Origin: Nocardiopsis salina YIM 90010
Lineage (GTDB): Bacteria; Actinomycetota; Actinomycetes; Streptosporangiales; Streptosporangiaceae
Direction: 5' to 3'
Length of the DNA stretch: 40,823 bases
Assembly (NCBI RefSeq): GCF_000341025.1
Contig: NZ_ANBF01000072.1
Coordinates: 1,596-42,418 of the forward strand
The notes beneath the pieces are model-generated. The model was given only the letters and a program-made list of their open reading frames with translations, was not told the DNA's origin and did not search any database. This document shows positions 25,351-35,602 of the stretch, piece by piece (the stretch's first letter is position 1; the number at the start of each line of letters is the position of its first letter). Made by a program: the position numbers and the translations under genes.

Positions 25351-25374
25351 GATAACATTGATAGGCCGGACTTA
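25351..25374. promoter_or_regulatory. AT-rich LysR-box/promoter candidate between divergent genes
   Basis: The stretch from GATAACATTGATAG to CTTATG is the only AT-rich piece of the 165-base gap between the LysR gene and the dehydrogenase. LysR regulators usually bind such sites to control both directions. No perfect T-N11-A palindrome could be fixed. Confidence 0.35.
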
Positions 25375-25416
25375 TGAGGAGGTCCGCGGCATCGGCGACA
25401 CAAGGGGAGCGACCGG

Positions 25417-26298
25417 GTGGACGTGCGGCAACTGGAGTACTTCCTCGCCGTCGTCGACCACGGCGGTGTGGGCCGTGCGGCCGCAGCCCTGCACCTGTCC
25501 CAGCCCTCTCTGTCGCAGTCTCTGCGCACCCTCGAACGCGACCTGCGCAGTGACCTGTTCCACCGCATCGGACGCCGTGTGGTGCTCACAGAGGCCGGGC
25601 ACGCACTCGTCGCGCCCGCGCGTGAGGCCGTGCGGGGCCTCGACCTGGCACGCTCTGCCGTGGAATCGGTCCAGGGGCTGCACACCGGGCGCGTGGACGT
25701 GGCGACCCTGGGCACGCAGGCCATCGAACCCCTGACCGGGATCATCGCGGGTTTCACCGAACACCATCCGGGGGTCTCGGTCTCTGTCCGGGGCGCGCTC
25801 ACCGACCGGGACGTGGTGCAGATGGTGCGCACCGGCGACTGCGAACTCGGGGTGGTGGCCACCGACGGTCCGGCCGACGGGACCGAGGTGCGGGTGCATC
25901 CGCTCACCCGGCAGGCGTTCGTGCTGCTCGTCCCCGCCGAAGGGCCCTTCCCGCACGGCAGACCGGTGTCCGTCGACGATCTGGCGGGGCACCGGCTCAT
26001 CGTCGGACACCGGGGATCGGGGATGCGCCGCTTCGTCGACCGGCTGCTCGACGAGGGGCTGGACGCCCGCATCGCGGTCGAGACCGAGCACAGGGTCTCG
26101 CTGCTGCCGCTGGTGCTGGACGGGGCCGGGTACGCGGTGGTCACCGACGCCTGGCGCGGGCTCGCCGAACGTTCCGGGGCGCTGGCCCTGGACCTGGAAC
26201 CCACCGACCACCTGCACGTGTCGCTGGTCAGCCGCAAGGGGCCGCTCACCGCCGCCGCCCGCGCCTTCGTCCAGCACGCCACGGGCGCACCGGCCTGA
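25417..26298 (+). CDS. LysR-family transcriptional regulator
   Basis: 293 residues; GTG start with AAGGGGAG upstream. N-terminal winged helix: RQLEYFLAVVDHGGVGRAAA, then LSQPSLSQSLRTLERDL and LFHRIGRRVVLTEAGHAL. The effector domain (about 90-290) has RLIVGHRGSGMRRFVD, where LysR proteins bind small ligands, and a C-terminal segment with GYAVVTDAW. Likely regulator of the divergent tartrate/D-malate dehydrogenase, responding to its substrate (inferred from position). Transcribed toward the PPOX gene, with only 22 bases between stops. Confidence 0.93.
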   Translation: MDVRQLEYFLAVVDHGGVGRAAAALHLSQPSLSQSLRTLERDLRSDLFHRIGRRVVLTEAGHALVAPAREAVRGLDLARSAVESVQGLHTGRVDVATLGTQAIEPLTGIIAGFTEHHPGVSVSVRGALTDRDVVQMVRTGDCELGVVATDGPADGTEVRVHPLTRQAFVLLVPAEGPFPHGRPVSVDDLAGHRLIVGHRGSGMRRFVDRLLDEGLDARIAVETEHRVSLLPLVLDGAGYAVVTDAWRGLAERSGALALDLEPTDHLHVSLVSRKGPLTAAARAFVQHATGAPA

Positions 26299-26320
26299 CG
26301 GGGCGGCGGACGGGGACAGC

Positions 26321-26746
26321 TCAGGCGACCATGTCCATCTCGGCGACGACCTTGGTCGGGCGCACCCGCACCACCATCTCGCCGGGGACCCCGTTGCGGC
26401 GGCCGAACTCCTCGGCGCGGTCGCGCCCCATGTACCGGGCGGCGATCTCGGTGGCGGTGCGCAGGAGTTCGGCCGGGTCCTCCGACAGCTGAGCCTCGCC
26501 CTGGACCTGCACGAACCCGAACGGGGGCTCCTCCAGGTCCACGGACAGCGCGAGTCGCGGGTCGCGCGCGAAGGAGCGGCCCTTCGCGCTCTGGACGCCC
26601 GTGTTGAACACCAGGTCGGAACCGTCGAGCACGAACCAGACCGGCGCCACCAGGGGACGGCCGTCGCCGGCGGTGTAGGCGACGTGGGCGGTGCGTGTGC
26701 TGTGCTGGAGGAAGTCCCGGACGCGCGGGTCGTCGAGTGAGCTCAT
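26321..26746 (-). CDS. PPOX-fold flavin/F420-binding protein
   Basis: 141 residues, ATG start. Split-barrel fold of the pyridoxamine phosphate oxidase superfamily: [43 protein letters not shown] near residue 55, [20 protein letters not shown], and a C-terminal [13 protein letters not shown] strand. In actinobacteria this size class mostly uses the deazaflavin F420 ('PPOX class F420-dependent'); FMN or heme cannot be excluded. Convergent to the LysR gene, divergent from ruvC. No metabolic partner is evident nearby. Confidence 0.85.
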   Translation of the reverse strand: MSSLDDPRVRDFLQHSTRTAHVAYTAGDGRPLVAPVWFVLDGSDLVFNTGVQSAKGRSFARDPRLALSVDLEEPPFGFVQVQGEAQLSEDPAELLRTATEIAARYMGRDRAEEFGRRNGVPGEMVVRVRPTKVVAEMDMVA

Positions 26747-26797
26747 GGCCCCATGCTGGCGGGCTCCCGGGACCGCGCCCGTACCGACGCGCCGCGT

Positions 26798-26803
26798 TAG
26801 GCT
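26798..26803 (+). promoter_or_regulatory. Candidate -10 element for ruvC
   Basis: TAGGCT followed by GG, 36 bases before the ruvC start. It belongs to a recurring TANNCTGG pattern in this window. Confidence 0.4.
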
Positions 26804-26838
26804 GGCGGGCGACCAGAGGTGCGAGAAGGGTGGGGCCT

Positions 26839-27387
26839 GTGCGCGTGGTGGGGATCGACCCCGGACTGACCCGGTGCGGTGTCGGGGCCGTCGAGGGGGC
26901 CATCGGCCGCCCGCTCTCGCTGCTCGGTGCCGACGCGGTGCGCACCGGTGCCGACCAGGAACTTCCCGACCGCCTCGTGGCGATCGAACGCGGGATCGAC
27001 GCCTGGCTCGACGAACACCGCCCCGACGCCGTTGCGGTCGAGCGGGTCTTCGCCCAGCACAACCTGAGCACTGTCATGGGCACGGCGCAGGCCAGCGGGG
27101 TCGCTCTGGTGTGCGCTGCCCGCCGCGGACTGCCCGTGGCGCTGCACACACCGAGCGAGGCCAAGGCCGCGATCACCGGCAGCGGCCGCGCCGACAAGAA
27201 GCAGATGGGCACCATGGTGGCGCGCATCCTGCGCCTCGATGCCCCGCCCAGACCCGCGGACGCCGCCGACGCGGTTGCACTGGCCATCTGCCACATCTGG
27301 CGGGGTGGGGCCAAGGCCCGGGTCGCCCAGGCCCAGCAGGACTTCGCACGCAAGGTCGAGCTGGCCCGCCGGGCGCGGCGTTCCTGA
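26839..27387 (+). CDS. ruvC: Crossover junction endodeoxyribonuclease RuvC
   Basis: 182 residues from GTG 26839, preceded by AAGGGTGGGG; the frame extends upstream but the product must begin at VRVVGIDPG. RNase-H-like resolvase with catalytic acids in [10 protein letters not shown] (Asp7), VERVFAQHN (Glu), and [12 protein letters not shown] (Asp/Asp); KKQMGTMV lies in the DNA-binding region. It cuts Holliday junctions made accessible by RuvAB. Its distance to ruvA (356 bases) is much larger than in Streptomyces. Confidence 0.96.
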   Translation: MRVVGIDPGLTRCGVGAVEGAIGRPLSLLGADAVRTGADQELPDRLVAIERGIDAWLDEHRPDAVAVERVFAQHNLSTVMGTAQASGVALVCAARRGLPVALHTPSEAKAAITGSGRADKKQMGTMVARILRLDAPPRPADAADAVALAICHIWRGGAKARVAQAQQDFARKVELARRARRS

Positions 27388-27743
27388 ACCGCCCGGGAAC
27401 GGCACACGTGCGCACGTGTCCGATCTCCGCGTCCCGGTTTCTCCGTTCGAGGTTCGTTACGGTGGAGCAGGGCGAGCGTTCGCCGGGGAAAACCCGGACC
27501 CGGACCCCGGTCGCGTCCGAGCGATCGCGGTGCCGCCTTCTGCGAGCCGCACCGGACCACGGGCGGTTAGCATGGTGCGAACGGACGTTCGAGGCAGCGC
27601 GGCGCAGCCCGACCCCCGACCCCGGGAAGGCGCCCCGCGCCCGGCAGGCTCTCGCCGGGGAGGGCCCTTCCCCGAAGGCCGTGCTCCCAGGAAGACTGTG
27701 CTCTCAGGAAGGAGGCGGGCGCCCCCGCAGTGCCCCGCACCAG
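27388..27743. other. Intergenic region between ruvC and ruvA
   Basis: 356 bases with no credible gene. It contains a LexA-type box with an adjacent -10-like hexamer (separate entry), a strong AAGGAGG at 27709-27715, and a five-codon frame starting GTG 27730 whose TGA overlaps the ruvA ATG. ruvAB thus appears to have its own damage-responsive promoter. Confidence 0.5.
27568..27592 (+). promoter_or_regulatory. SOS box (LexA site) and -10-like hexamer before ruvA
   Basis: GCGAACGGACGTTCGA at 27577-27592 fits the actinobacterial LexA operator TCGAAC-N4-GTTCGA except for the first base; the GAAC-N4-GTTC core is perfect. TAGCAT at 27568-27573 immediately upstream fits a -10, so LexA would cover the transcription start. 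Located 152 bases before ruvA. Confidence 0.75.
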
Positions 27744-28361
27744 ATGATCGCGTTCCTCACCGGCCGGGTGGCCGCACGCGGCGCGGGCAGCGCCGTCATC
27801 GACGTCGGCGGCGTCGGCATGTCCGTCCAGTGCACGCCCGCGGCCCTGTCCGGCCTCCGCGTGGGCGAGGAGGGCAGCGTCTCCACCAGCCTCGTGGTCC
27901 GAGAGGACTCCATGACGCTGTTCGGGTTCGCCGACGACGACGAACGCCACATGTTCGAGCAGCTCCAGACCGCCTCGGGTGTCGGCCCCCGCCTGGCCAT
28001 GTCCATGCTCGCCGCGCACAGCCCCGACGGCCTGCGCCAGGCCGTGGCCACCGAGGACACCGCCGCCCTCACTCGCGTCCCCGGTATCGGCAAGAAGGGC
28101 GCCCAGCGCATCGTGCTCGAACTCGCGGGCAAACTGGAAGCGCCCGTCCTCACCGACGGGACCCTGCCCGAGACCGAACCGGCCGGGGCCTCCACCCCCG
28201 AGGGCGCCTGGCGCGGGCAGGTCGTCACCGGCCTGGTCAACCTGGGATGGTCCTCCAAGGACGCCGAACAGGCCGCCACCGCCGTGTCGGCGGAGGCCGA
28301 GGAGACCACCGACGTGACCGTCCTGCTGCGCAGCGCCCTGCGCAAGCTCAGTCGCGCCTGA
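27744..28361 (+). CDS. ruvA: Holliday junction branch migration protein RuvA
   Basis: 205 residues from ATG 27744, giving the family start MIAFLTGRV. The N-terminal OB fold runs to about residue 65 and includes [14 protein letters not shown]. Two helix-hairpin-helix motifs follow ([13 protein letters not shown] and [16 protein letters not shown]). The C-terminal domain that contacts RuvB has [15 protein letters not shown]. The tetramer binds Holliday junctions and loads RuvB. No ribosome site sits directly before the ATG; the nearest AAGGAGG is 28 bases away. 34 bases before ruvB. Confidence 0.95.
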   Translation: MIAFLTGRVAARGAGSAVIDVGGVGMSVQCTPAALSGLRVGEEGSVSTSLVVREDSMTLFGFADDDERHMFEQLQTASGVGPRLAMSMLAAHSPDGLRQAVATEDTAALTRVPGIGKKGAQRIVLELAGKLEAPVLTDGTLPETEPAGASTPEGAWRGQVVTGLVNLGWSSKDAEQAATAVSAEAEETTDVTVLLRSALRKLSRA

Positions 28362-28395
28362 GCCCGCGGTCCCCGGAACCAGGAGGAAGCACGCC

Positions 28396-29478
28396 ATGTA
28401 CGAGCCCGACCCGGGTGCCAACGAGCGCGAGGCGGTCTCGCCCGAGGCCGGTTCGGAGGAGCAGCAGGCCGAACGCGCACTGCGCCCCCGCACGCTCGAC
28501 GATTTCGTCGGCCAGGAACGGGTGCGCGAACAGCTCTCCCTGGTCCTGCACAGTGCCCAGCGCCGTGGCAGCGCCCCCGACCACGTGCTCATGTCGGGCC
28601 CGCCCGGGCTCGGCAAGACCACCCTGGCCATGATCATCGCCGGAGAACTGAACGCTCCGCTGCGCATCACCTCCGGCCCGGCCATCGAACGCTCCGGCGA
28701 CCTGGCCGCGGTGCTCTCCACTCTCCAGGAGGGCGAGGTGCTGTTCCTGGACGAGATCCACCGCATGGCCCGCCCTGCCGAGGAGATGTTGTACGTGGCC
28801 ATGGAGGACTTCCGTGTCGACGTCATGGTCGGCAAGGGCCCGGGCGCCACCGCGATCCCGCTCGACATCGCCCCGTTCACCCTGGTCGGTGCCACCACCC
28901 GGGCCGGTCTGTTGCCGGCTCCGTTGCGTGACCGCTTCGGGTTCACCGCGCAGATGGACTTCTACGACCCCGAGGAGCTCGAGCGCATCCTGCACCGTTC
29001 TGCCGGACTGCTCGACGCGCCCATGGCCGCCGAGGCCGGGGCCGAGATCGCCCGGCGTTCGCGCGGTACCCCCCGTATCGCCAACCGCCTCCTGCGGCGC
29101 GTACGCGACTACGCCGAGGTCCGCGGCGACGGAAACCTCACCCTCGACACCGCCCGAGCGGCCCTGGACCTGTACGAGGTCGACGCCTCCGGGCTCGACC
29201 GCCTGGACCGCGCGATCCTCGACTCCCTCATGACCAAGTTCCGCGGCGGTCCGGTGGGGCTGTCCACCCTCGCCGTCGCGGTGGGGGAGGAGTCCGAGAC
29301 CGTGGAGGCCGTGGCCGAGCCGTTCCTGGTCAGGTCGGGTTTTGTGGCCCGCACTCCGAGGGGCCGGGTGGCCACGCCCCTGGCCTGGAACCACATGGGG
29401 CTGACCCCGCCGCCCGACGCCGCATTCGGTGCCGGGGCGGCGGCCGACACCGGGACCGGTGCCCCGGTCACCCCCTGA
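28396..29478 (+). CDS. ruvB: Holliday junction branch migration ATPase RuvB
   Basis: 360 residues; ATG after AGGAGGAAGC. AAA+ motor: [15 protein letters not shown], Walker [12 protein letters not shown] near residue 73, Walker [10 protein letters not shown], sensor 1 [11 protein letters not shown], arginine-finger region LRDRFGFT, and a C-terminal winged helix with [22 protein letters not shown]. It drives branch migration as a hexamer on RuvA. The C-terminus has an added ~35-residue Ala/Gly/Pro tail after TPLAWNHMG. Likely co-transcribed with ruvA under the SOS box. Confidence 0.97.
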   Translation: MYEPDPGANEREAVSPEAGSEEQQAERALRPRTLDDFVGQERVREQLSLVLHSAQRRGSAPDHVLMSGPPGLGKTTLAMIIAGELNAPLRITSGPAIERSGDLAAVLSTLQEGEVLFLDEIHRMARPAEEMLYVAMEDFRVDVMVGKGPGATAIPLDIAPFTLVGATTRAGLLPAPLRDRFGFTAQMDFYDPEELERILHRSAGLLDAPMAAEAGAEIARRSRGTPRIANRLLRRVRDYAEVRGDGNLTLDTARAALDLYEVDASGLDRLDRAILDSLMTKFRGGPVGLSTLAVAVGEESETVEAVAEPFLVRSGFVARTPRGRVATPLAWNHMGLTPPPDAAFGAGAAADTGTGAPVTP

Positions 29479-29842
29479 GCCCCGGGCCCCGGTCACCCTC
29501 CGAACGGGCCTGTCCACCGTCCGGCCGCAGGTACTGACAGATGCCACCGATCCGGGCACAATGAGACGGACGCGGGTGTGTCGGTACCGAATCGTTGACC
29601 GTTCGGCCCACCGCCGCAGAGCGGCCGGTCTCGTCCGCGACCTAAGCTGGGGCGAACGCGAACAGCGGGGAAACGTCCTCGCCTTCGGTGCTCTTCGACA
29701 CCCGTTGGAACGCCGACGCGTCCTCGCGCGTTGTAGATGCTGGGCGAAGTGCCGGGGCCCGTCCCGACCCGCCCGGTGGACCATGGTCGACACGGTGTCC
29801 AACCCACCGTCGGCCAAGAGCAGACTTCAGGAAGGACGCCCC
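29479..29842. other. Intergenic region between ruvB and yajC
   Basis: 364 bases without a convincing gene. TTGACC at 29595-29600 resembles a -35 but has no -10 at the right distance. TAAGCT-GG at 29643-29650 is a better candidate -10 for yajC, giving a leader of about 190 bases. Confidence 0.4.
29643..29648 (+). promoter_or_regulatory. Candidate -10 element for yajC
   Basis: TAAGCT followed by GG, same pattern as at the ruvC, rel and HIT promoters; 200 bases before the yajC start. Confidence 0.35.
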
Positions 29843-30211
29843 GTGCAGGAGGGCATGTACACTCTCGCCGACGCCGCCCCCGAAGGCGGCAGCCTGATGA
29901 GCACCTTCATCATGTTCGGCCTCATCCTTCTGGTCTTCTGGCTGCTGTTCTGGCGCCCGAACCAGAAGCGCCGGCAGGAGGAGCAGCAGATGCAGAGCTC
30001 CCTCGGCCCCGGCACCGAGGTCATGACCAAGGCCGGTATCTTCGGCACCGTCGTGGAGGTCCACGACGAGGACATTCTTCTGGAGATCGCACCCGGCACC
30101 CGTATCCGGATGCTCAAGGCCGGCATCGCCCAGATCAACAGCCCTCAGGTGGACGACACCCCGGTCGAGGACCGTCCCGACTTCGGCGACGACGACAAGC
30201 CCAAGGGCTAG
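29843..30211 (+). CDS. yajC: Preprotein translocase accessory subunit YajC
   Basis: 122 residues from GTG 29843 (AGGAAGG upstream); ATG 29855 in frame is possible. One membrane helix near residues 20-40 (STFIMFGLILLVFWLLFW), then RPNQKRRQEEQQMQSSLGPG, and the small soluble domain with GTEVMTKAGIFGTVVEVHDE. The Asp-rich tail ends DDDKPKG. YajC associates with SecDF and SecYEG. In most actinobacteria secD and secF follow immediately; here a terminator-like hairpin and then apt follow instead. Confidence 0.94.
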   Translation: MQEGMYTLADAAPEGGSLMSTFIMFGLILLVFWLLFWRPNQKRRQEEQQMQSSLGPGTEVMTKAGIFGTVVEVHDEDILLEIAPGTRIRMLKAGIAQINSPQVDDTPVEDRPDFGDDDKPKG

Positions 30212-30218
30212 AGGCCCC

Positions 30219-30235
30219 GGCGGACTCGGTCCGCC
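30219..30235 (+). terminator. Hairpin directly after yajC
   Basis: GGCGGAC-TCG-GTCCGCC, perfect 7-bp stem eight bases after the yajC stop, where secD would normally begin. Confidence 0.6.
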
Positions 30236-30366
30236 GCCGGTCGGCAGCCCCGACGGGCTCCCGCGTCGGCGCCGGGCCGACGTGTGTCCGATCGCCTTTC
30301 CGGGACCCGTCTCACACGTACCCGACCCCTGTGGCCCGGCGGCTGCAGGGGGCGTCCACGTCTCAC

Positions 30367-30398
30367 GGCACCGGCCCCGCCGACCCGGGGCCGGTGCC
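30367..30398 (+). terminator. Perfect 12-bp hairpin in apt leader
   Basis: GGCACCGGCCCC (30367-30378) pairs exactly with GGGGCCGGTGCC (30387-30398), loop of eight. It ends 32 bases before the apt start, so it may be a second terminator for yajC or an attenuator of apt. Confidence 0.55.
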
Positions 30399-30430
30399 GC
30401 CATGTTCTCCAGCAGAAGGCACCACCGTCC

Positions 30431-30988
30431 ATGTCGCACGAGACCACCACCGGCGCCGAGCGCTCGGCCGTGACCGAGCAGCTCCTCGCCCGTATCCGGG
30501 ACATCCCGGACTACCCCGGGCCCGGGATCCTGTTCAAGGACATCACCCCGCTCCTCAACGACGCCTCCGCCCTGCGCTCGGGCGTCGAGGCACTGGCCGA
30601 CCCCTACCGGGGGCAGGGTGTCGACCACGTCGTGGGGCTCGAGGCACGCGGGTTCATCCTCGGGGCGCCGGTCGCCCTCGAACTCGGAGCGGGCTTCGTG
30701 CCGGCACGCAAAGCCGGGAAACTGCCTGCGGCGACCATCGAGCAGTCCTATGATCTGGAGTACGGCACCGCGGCCGTGGAGATCCACTCCGACGCCATCG
30801 TCCCGGGCAGCCGTGTGCTCATCGTCGACGACGTCCTCGCCACCGGCGGGACCGGCAGGGCCGCGGTGGACCTGGTGCACAGGGCGGGTGGTACGGTCGT
30901 GGGATTCTCCGTCCTGATGGAGCTCGGAGCGCTCCGCGGGCGCGAGAAGATGCCCGACGTGGAGCCGCACGTTCTCCTCTCGGTCTGA
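30431..30988 (+). CDS. apt: Adenine phosphoribosyltransferase
   Basis: 185 residues from ATG 30431; upstream frame has no coding character. Type-I PRTase that makes AMP from adenine and PRPP. Visible: IPDYPGPGILFKDITPLL at the hood, VVGLEARGFILGAPVALELG, ARKAGKLP, and the PRPP-binding VLIVDDVLATGGT near residue 135. Normal length. Neighbour of rel as in Streptomyces, though the preceding secDF genes are gone. Confidence 0.96.
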   Translation: MSHETTTGAERSAVTEQLLARIRDIPDYPGPGILFKDITPLLNDASALRSGVEALADPYRGQGVDHVVGLEARGFILGAPVALELGAGFVPARKAGKLPAATIEQSYDLEYGTAAVEIHSDAIVPGSRVLIVDDVLATGGTGRAAVDLVHRAGGTVVGFSVLMELGALRGREKMPDVEPHVLLSV

Positions 30989-31296
30989 CCCCGGCGCGCG
31001 TCGGCGATCGGCAACTGCCCGGGAATGCACCGGGGCCCGTCATCGTTGACCTGTGCCGGCCCCGACGTCACCAACTGTGTGACTGGCCTCACTCGATGTG
31101 GTGGCACCGGCATCACGGGGCCGGCATCGGACCCGTTCGGGTGACCTCCCGCGGCGACGGCCGAGGTCCTTAGACTGGGTGGGGAGACACCGTTGCGGTC
31201 ACGTCAGCGACTGACCCTGATGACACGCACGTGCACCGGGGGAGCCGGCGGGACACCTCTCCGCGCTCCGACCGGGCGGAACCGCGGGAGGTAGGC
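30989..31296. other. Leader and promoter region of rel
   Basis: 308 bases, no gene. TAGACT-GG at 31171-31178 is a good -10 candidate, giving a leader of about 115 bases. GACCTC (31143-31148) and GAGGTC (31163-31168) form an inverted repeat just upstream that could bind a regulator. No T-run terminator for apt is obvious. Confidence 0.45.
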
Positions 31297-33750
<2,454 letters not shown>

Positions 33751-33757
33751 AAGAGGG

Positions 33758-33789
33758 GCCCGTCCGCGGCCGCACGGCCGCGGACGGGC
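33758..33789. terminator. Bidirectional terminator between rel and the Ddn-like gene
   Basis: GCCCGTCCGCGGCC (33758-33771), loop GCAC, GGCCGCGGACGGGC (33776-33789): a perfect 14-bp stem between convergent genes, seven bases past the rel stop. Confidence 0.8.
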
Positions 33790-33799
33790 GCAGCGCCGG

Positions 33800-34267
33800 T
33801 CAGATGCGGATGCTCGTGGACCGCACGACCCGGAAGACCGGGTGGCGCCCGGCTTCGGCCTCGAAGGCCTCCACCGGGGATTCGGGGGAGGCGTCGAAGT
33901 AGGGGGCCACGACCACCGAGCGCGGGTGGTCCAGGTACTCCTTCAGCAGCGGGGCCGCCTGTCGGGGCTCCAGCTCGCGCACACTGACCAGCTCGATCCA
34001 GCCGCCCCGACGCAGGGTCGCGAACCCGTCCTTGCGCAGGTTCCGGACCCAGTCGGTCTCACCGTAGGGCGAGACCAGGAAACGGCCCTGCTCGCTGTCC
34101 AGCACGCTGAGCGGGACACTGCGCAGGAAACCCGACCTGCGCCCGCGTGTGGTGAGCAGGTGCAGTTCGTCCGGGCTCACGCCGTACTTGACGAAGCCGC
34201 TGACGGCCGCGTTGGCGGTGCGCCGCAGCCGTGTCATCTCGAACCGCTTCGTCGGCTCGTTCCCCAT
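33800..34267 (-). CDS. Deazaflavin (F420)-dependent nitroreductase-like protein
   Basis: 155 residues from ATG 34267, preceded by GAGGGAG; a longer in-frame ATG at 34327 has no ribosome site. Split-barrel of the Ddn family: LLTTRGRRSGFLRSVPLSVL (the T-x-G-R-K/R-S-G motif contacting F420), FLVSPYGETDWVRNLRKDG, and VVVAPYFDASPESPVEAF. Mycobacterial Ddn activates nitroimidazoles and reduces quinones. The substrate here is unknown. Last gene of the minus-strand group, 78 bases after the acyl-CoA dehydrogenase, so it may be co-transcribed. Confidence 0.88.
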   Translation of the reverse strand: MGNEPTKRFEMTRLRRTANAAVSGFVKYGVSPDELHLLTTRGRRSGFLRSVPLSVLDSEQGRFLVSPYGETDWVRNLRKDGFATLRRGGWIELVSVRELEPRQAAPLLKEYLDHPRSVVVAPYFDASPESPVEAFEAEAGRHPVFRVVRSTSIRI

Positions 34268-34345
34268 GTCGGCAACTCCCTCGGTCGGATGCCTCCCATT
34301 GTGGTGGGTGCCGCCGTGCGGCGGCACCCGCGGGGCCCGCCCGCT

Positions 34346-35536
34346 TCACCGGAAGGCGGAGATCCCCGTCACGGCCTGGCCCAGGCTGAGCGCGTGGATG
34401 TCCTCGGTTCCCTCGTAGGTGGCCACCGTCTCAAGGTTCACCATGTGCCGCATCACCGGGTACTCCAGCGTGATGCCGTTCGCTCCGTGCAGGCCGCGCG
34501 CGCTGCTCGCCACCCGCTGGGCGGCGGCCACGTTCGCGAACTTGCCGAAGCTCACGTGGTTGTGGTGGGCTCGACCCTCGTCCTTGAGCCTGCCCACCCG
34601 GAGCGAGGTCATCGCGGAGTGGTTGACGTCCACGACCATGTCGGCGAGCTTGCGTTGGGTGAGCTGGAACCCGCCCAGCGGCTTGCCGAACTGCTCGCGG
34701 GTCATCGAGTACTCCAGGGCCGCCTCGTAGCAGGACCGGGCGGCGCCGGCCGCGCCCCAGACGATGCCGTAGCGGGCCTCGTTCAGGCAGGACAGCGGTG
34801 AACCCAGCCCGCGGGATTCCGGCAGCAGGGAGTCGGCGGGCAGGCGCACGTTCTCGAGCACGAGCTCGGAGGTGATCGACGCACGCAGGGACAGCTTCTT
34901 GTGGATGACGTTGGCGCTGAAGCCGGGGGTGTCGGTGGGCACGAGGAAGCCGCGCACGCCGTCGTCGGTGTCGGCCCAGACCACCGCCACGTCGGCCACC
35001 GACCCGTTGGTGATCCACATCTTGGTGCCGTTGAGGACCCAGTCGGAGCCGTCCTTGCGCGCCCGCGTGCGCATCGAGCCCGGGTCGGAACCGGAGTCCG
35101 GCTCGGTCAGGCCGAAGCAGCCGATCGCCTCGCCCGCGGCCATGCGGGGCAGCCAGGTGTTCTTGTGCTCCTCGGACCCGAACTTGTGGATCGCGGCCAT
35201 GGCCAGGGACCCCTGTACCGACACGAAACTGCGCAGGCCGGAGTCGACGGCCTCCAGCTCGCGGCAGGCCAGGCCGTAGGCGACCGCGCTGGAACCGCCG
35301 CACCCGTAGCCCTCCAGGTGCATGCCCAGCACACCGAGGTCGCCGAATGCCTTGGCCAGGCCGCGGGGGTCGGGGATGGTCCCGGCCTCGAACCAGTCGG
35401 CCACGTGGGGTGTGAGCTCCTTGCGGGAGAAGTCGCGGACGGCATCGCGCACGTCGCGTTCGGTCTCGTCGAGCCCGCCGTCCACGTCGAGGAAGTCGTG
35501 CGGGTCAGGGGCCTGGGGCTTGCGGTTCTGGCTCAT
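34346..35536 (-). CDS. Acyl-CoA dehydrogenase, glutaryl-CoA dehydrogenase-like
   Basis: 396 residues, ATG start. FAD-dependent acyl-CoA dehydrogenase: CFGLTEPDSGSDPGSMRT (flavin loop), WITNGSVADVAVVWA, TREQFGKPLGGFQLTQRKLAD, and the catalytic glutamate in YEGTEDIHALSLGQAVTG. The start SVQGSLAMAAIHKFGSEEHK and the YEGTEDI placement are those of glutaryl-CoA dehydrogenase (GcdH), which also decarboxylates to crotonyl-CoA. The upstream CoA-transferase gene, on the same strand 67 bases away, matches the mammalian SUGCT/GCDH pairing in glutarate degradation. Specificity is inferred from similarity and context. Confidence 0.9.
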   Translation of the reverse strand: MSQNRKPQAPDPHDFLDVDGGLDETERDVRDAVRDFSRKELTPHVADWFEAGTIPDPRGLAKAFGDLGVLGMHLEGYGCGGSSAVAYGLACRELEAVDSGLRSFVSVQGSLAMAAIHKFGSEEHKNTWLPRMAAGEAIGCFGLTEPDSGSDPGSMRTRARKDGSDWVLNGTKMWITNGSVADVAVVWADTDDGVRGFLVPTDTPGFSANVIHKKLSLRASITSELVLENVRLPADSLLPESRGLGSPLSCLNEARYGIVWGAAGAARSCYEAALEYSMTREQFGKPLGGFQLTQRKLADMVVDVNHSAMTSLRVGRLKDEGRAHHNHVSFGKFANVAAAQRVASSARGLHGANGITLEYPVMRHMVNLETVATYEGTEDIHALSLGQAVTGISAFR

Positions 35537-35602
35537 GTGCGGTCCCTTCGTGGTGGGTCGGACGATGTGTGGTGGATCGGTGGGCCCGGGCCGGAGGGGC
35601 GG

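Noticed and set aside
23659-26746. Possible genomic island or prophage between yebC and ruvC
   Set aside because: No integrase, att repeats, tRNA or composition shift; only ordinary metabolic and membrane genes.
29595-29648. Small RNA gene between ruvB and yajC
   Set aside because: TTGACC has no -10 at proper spacing and no terminator hairpin follows; a long yajC leader explains the gap better.
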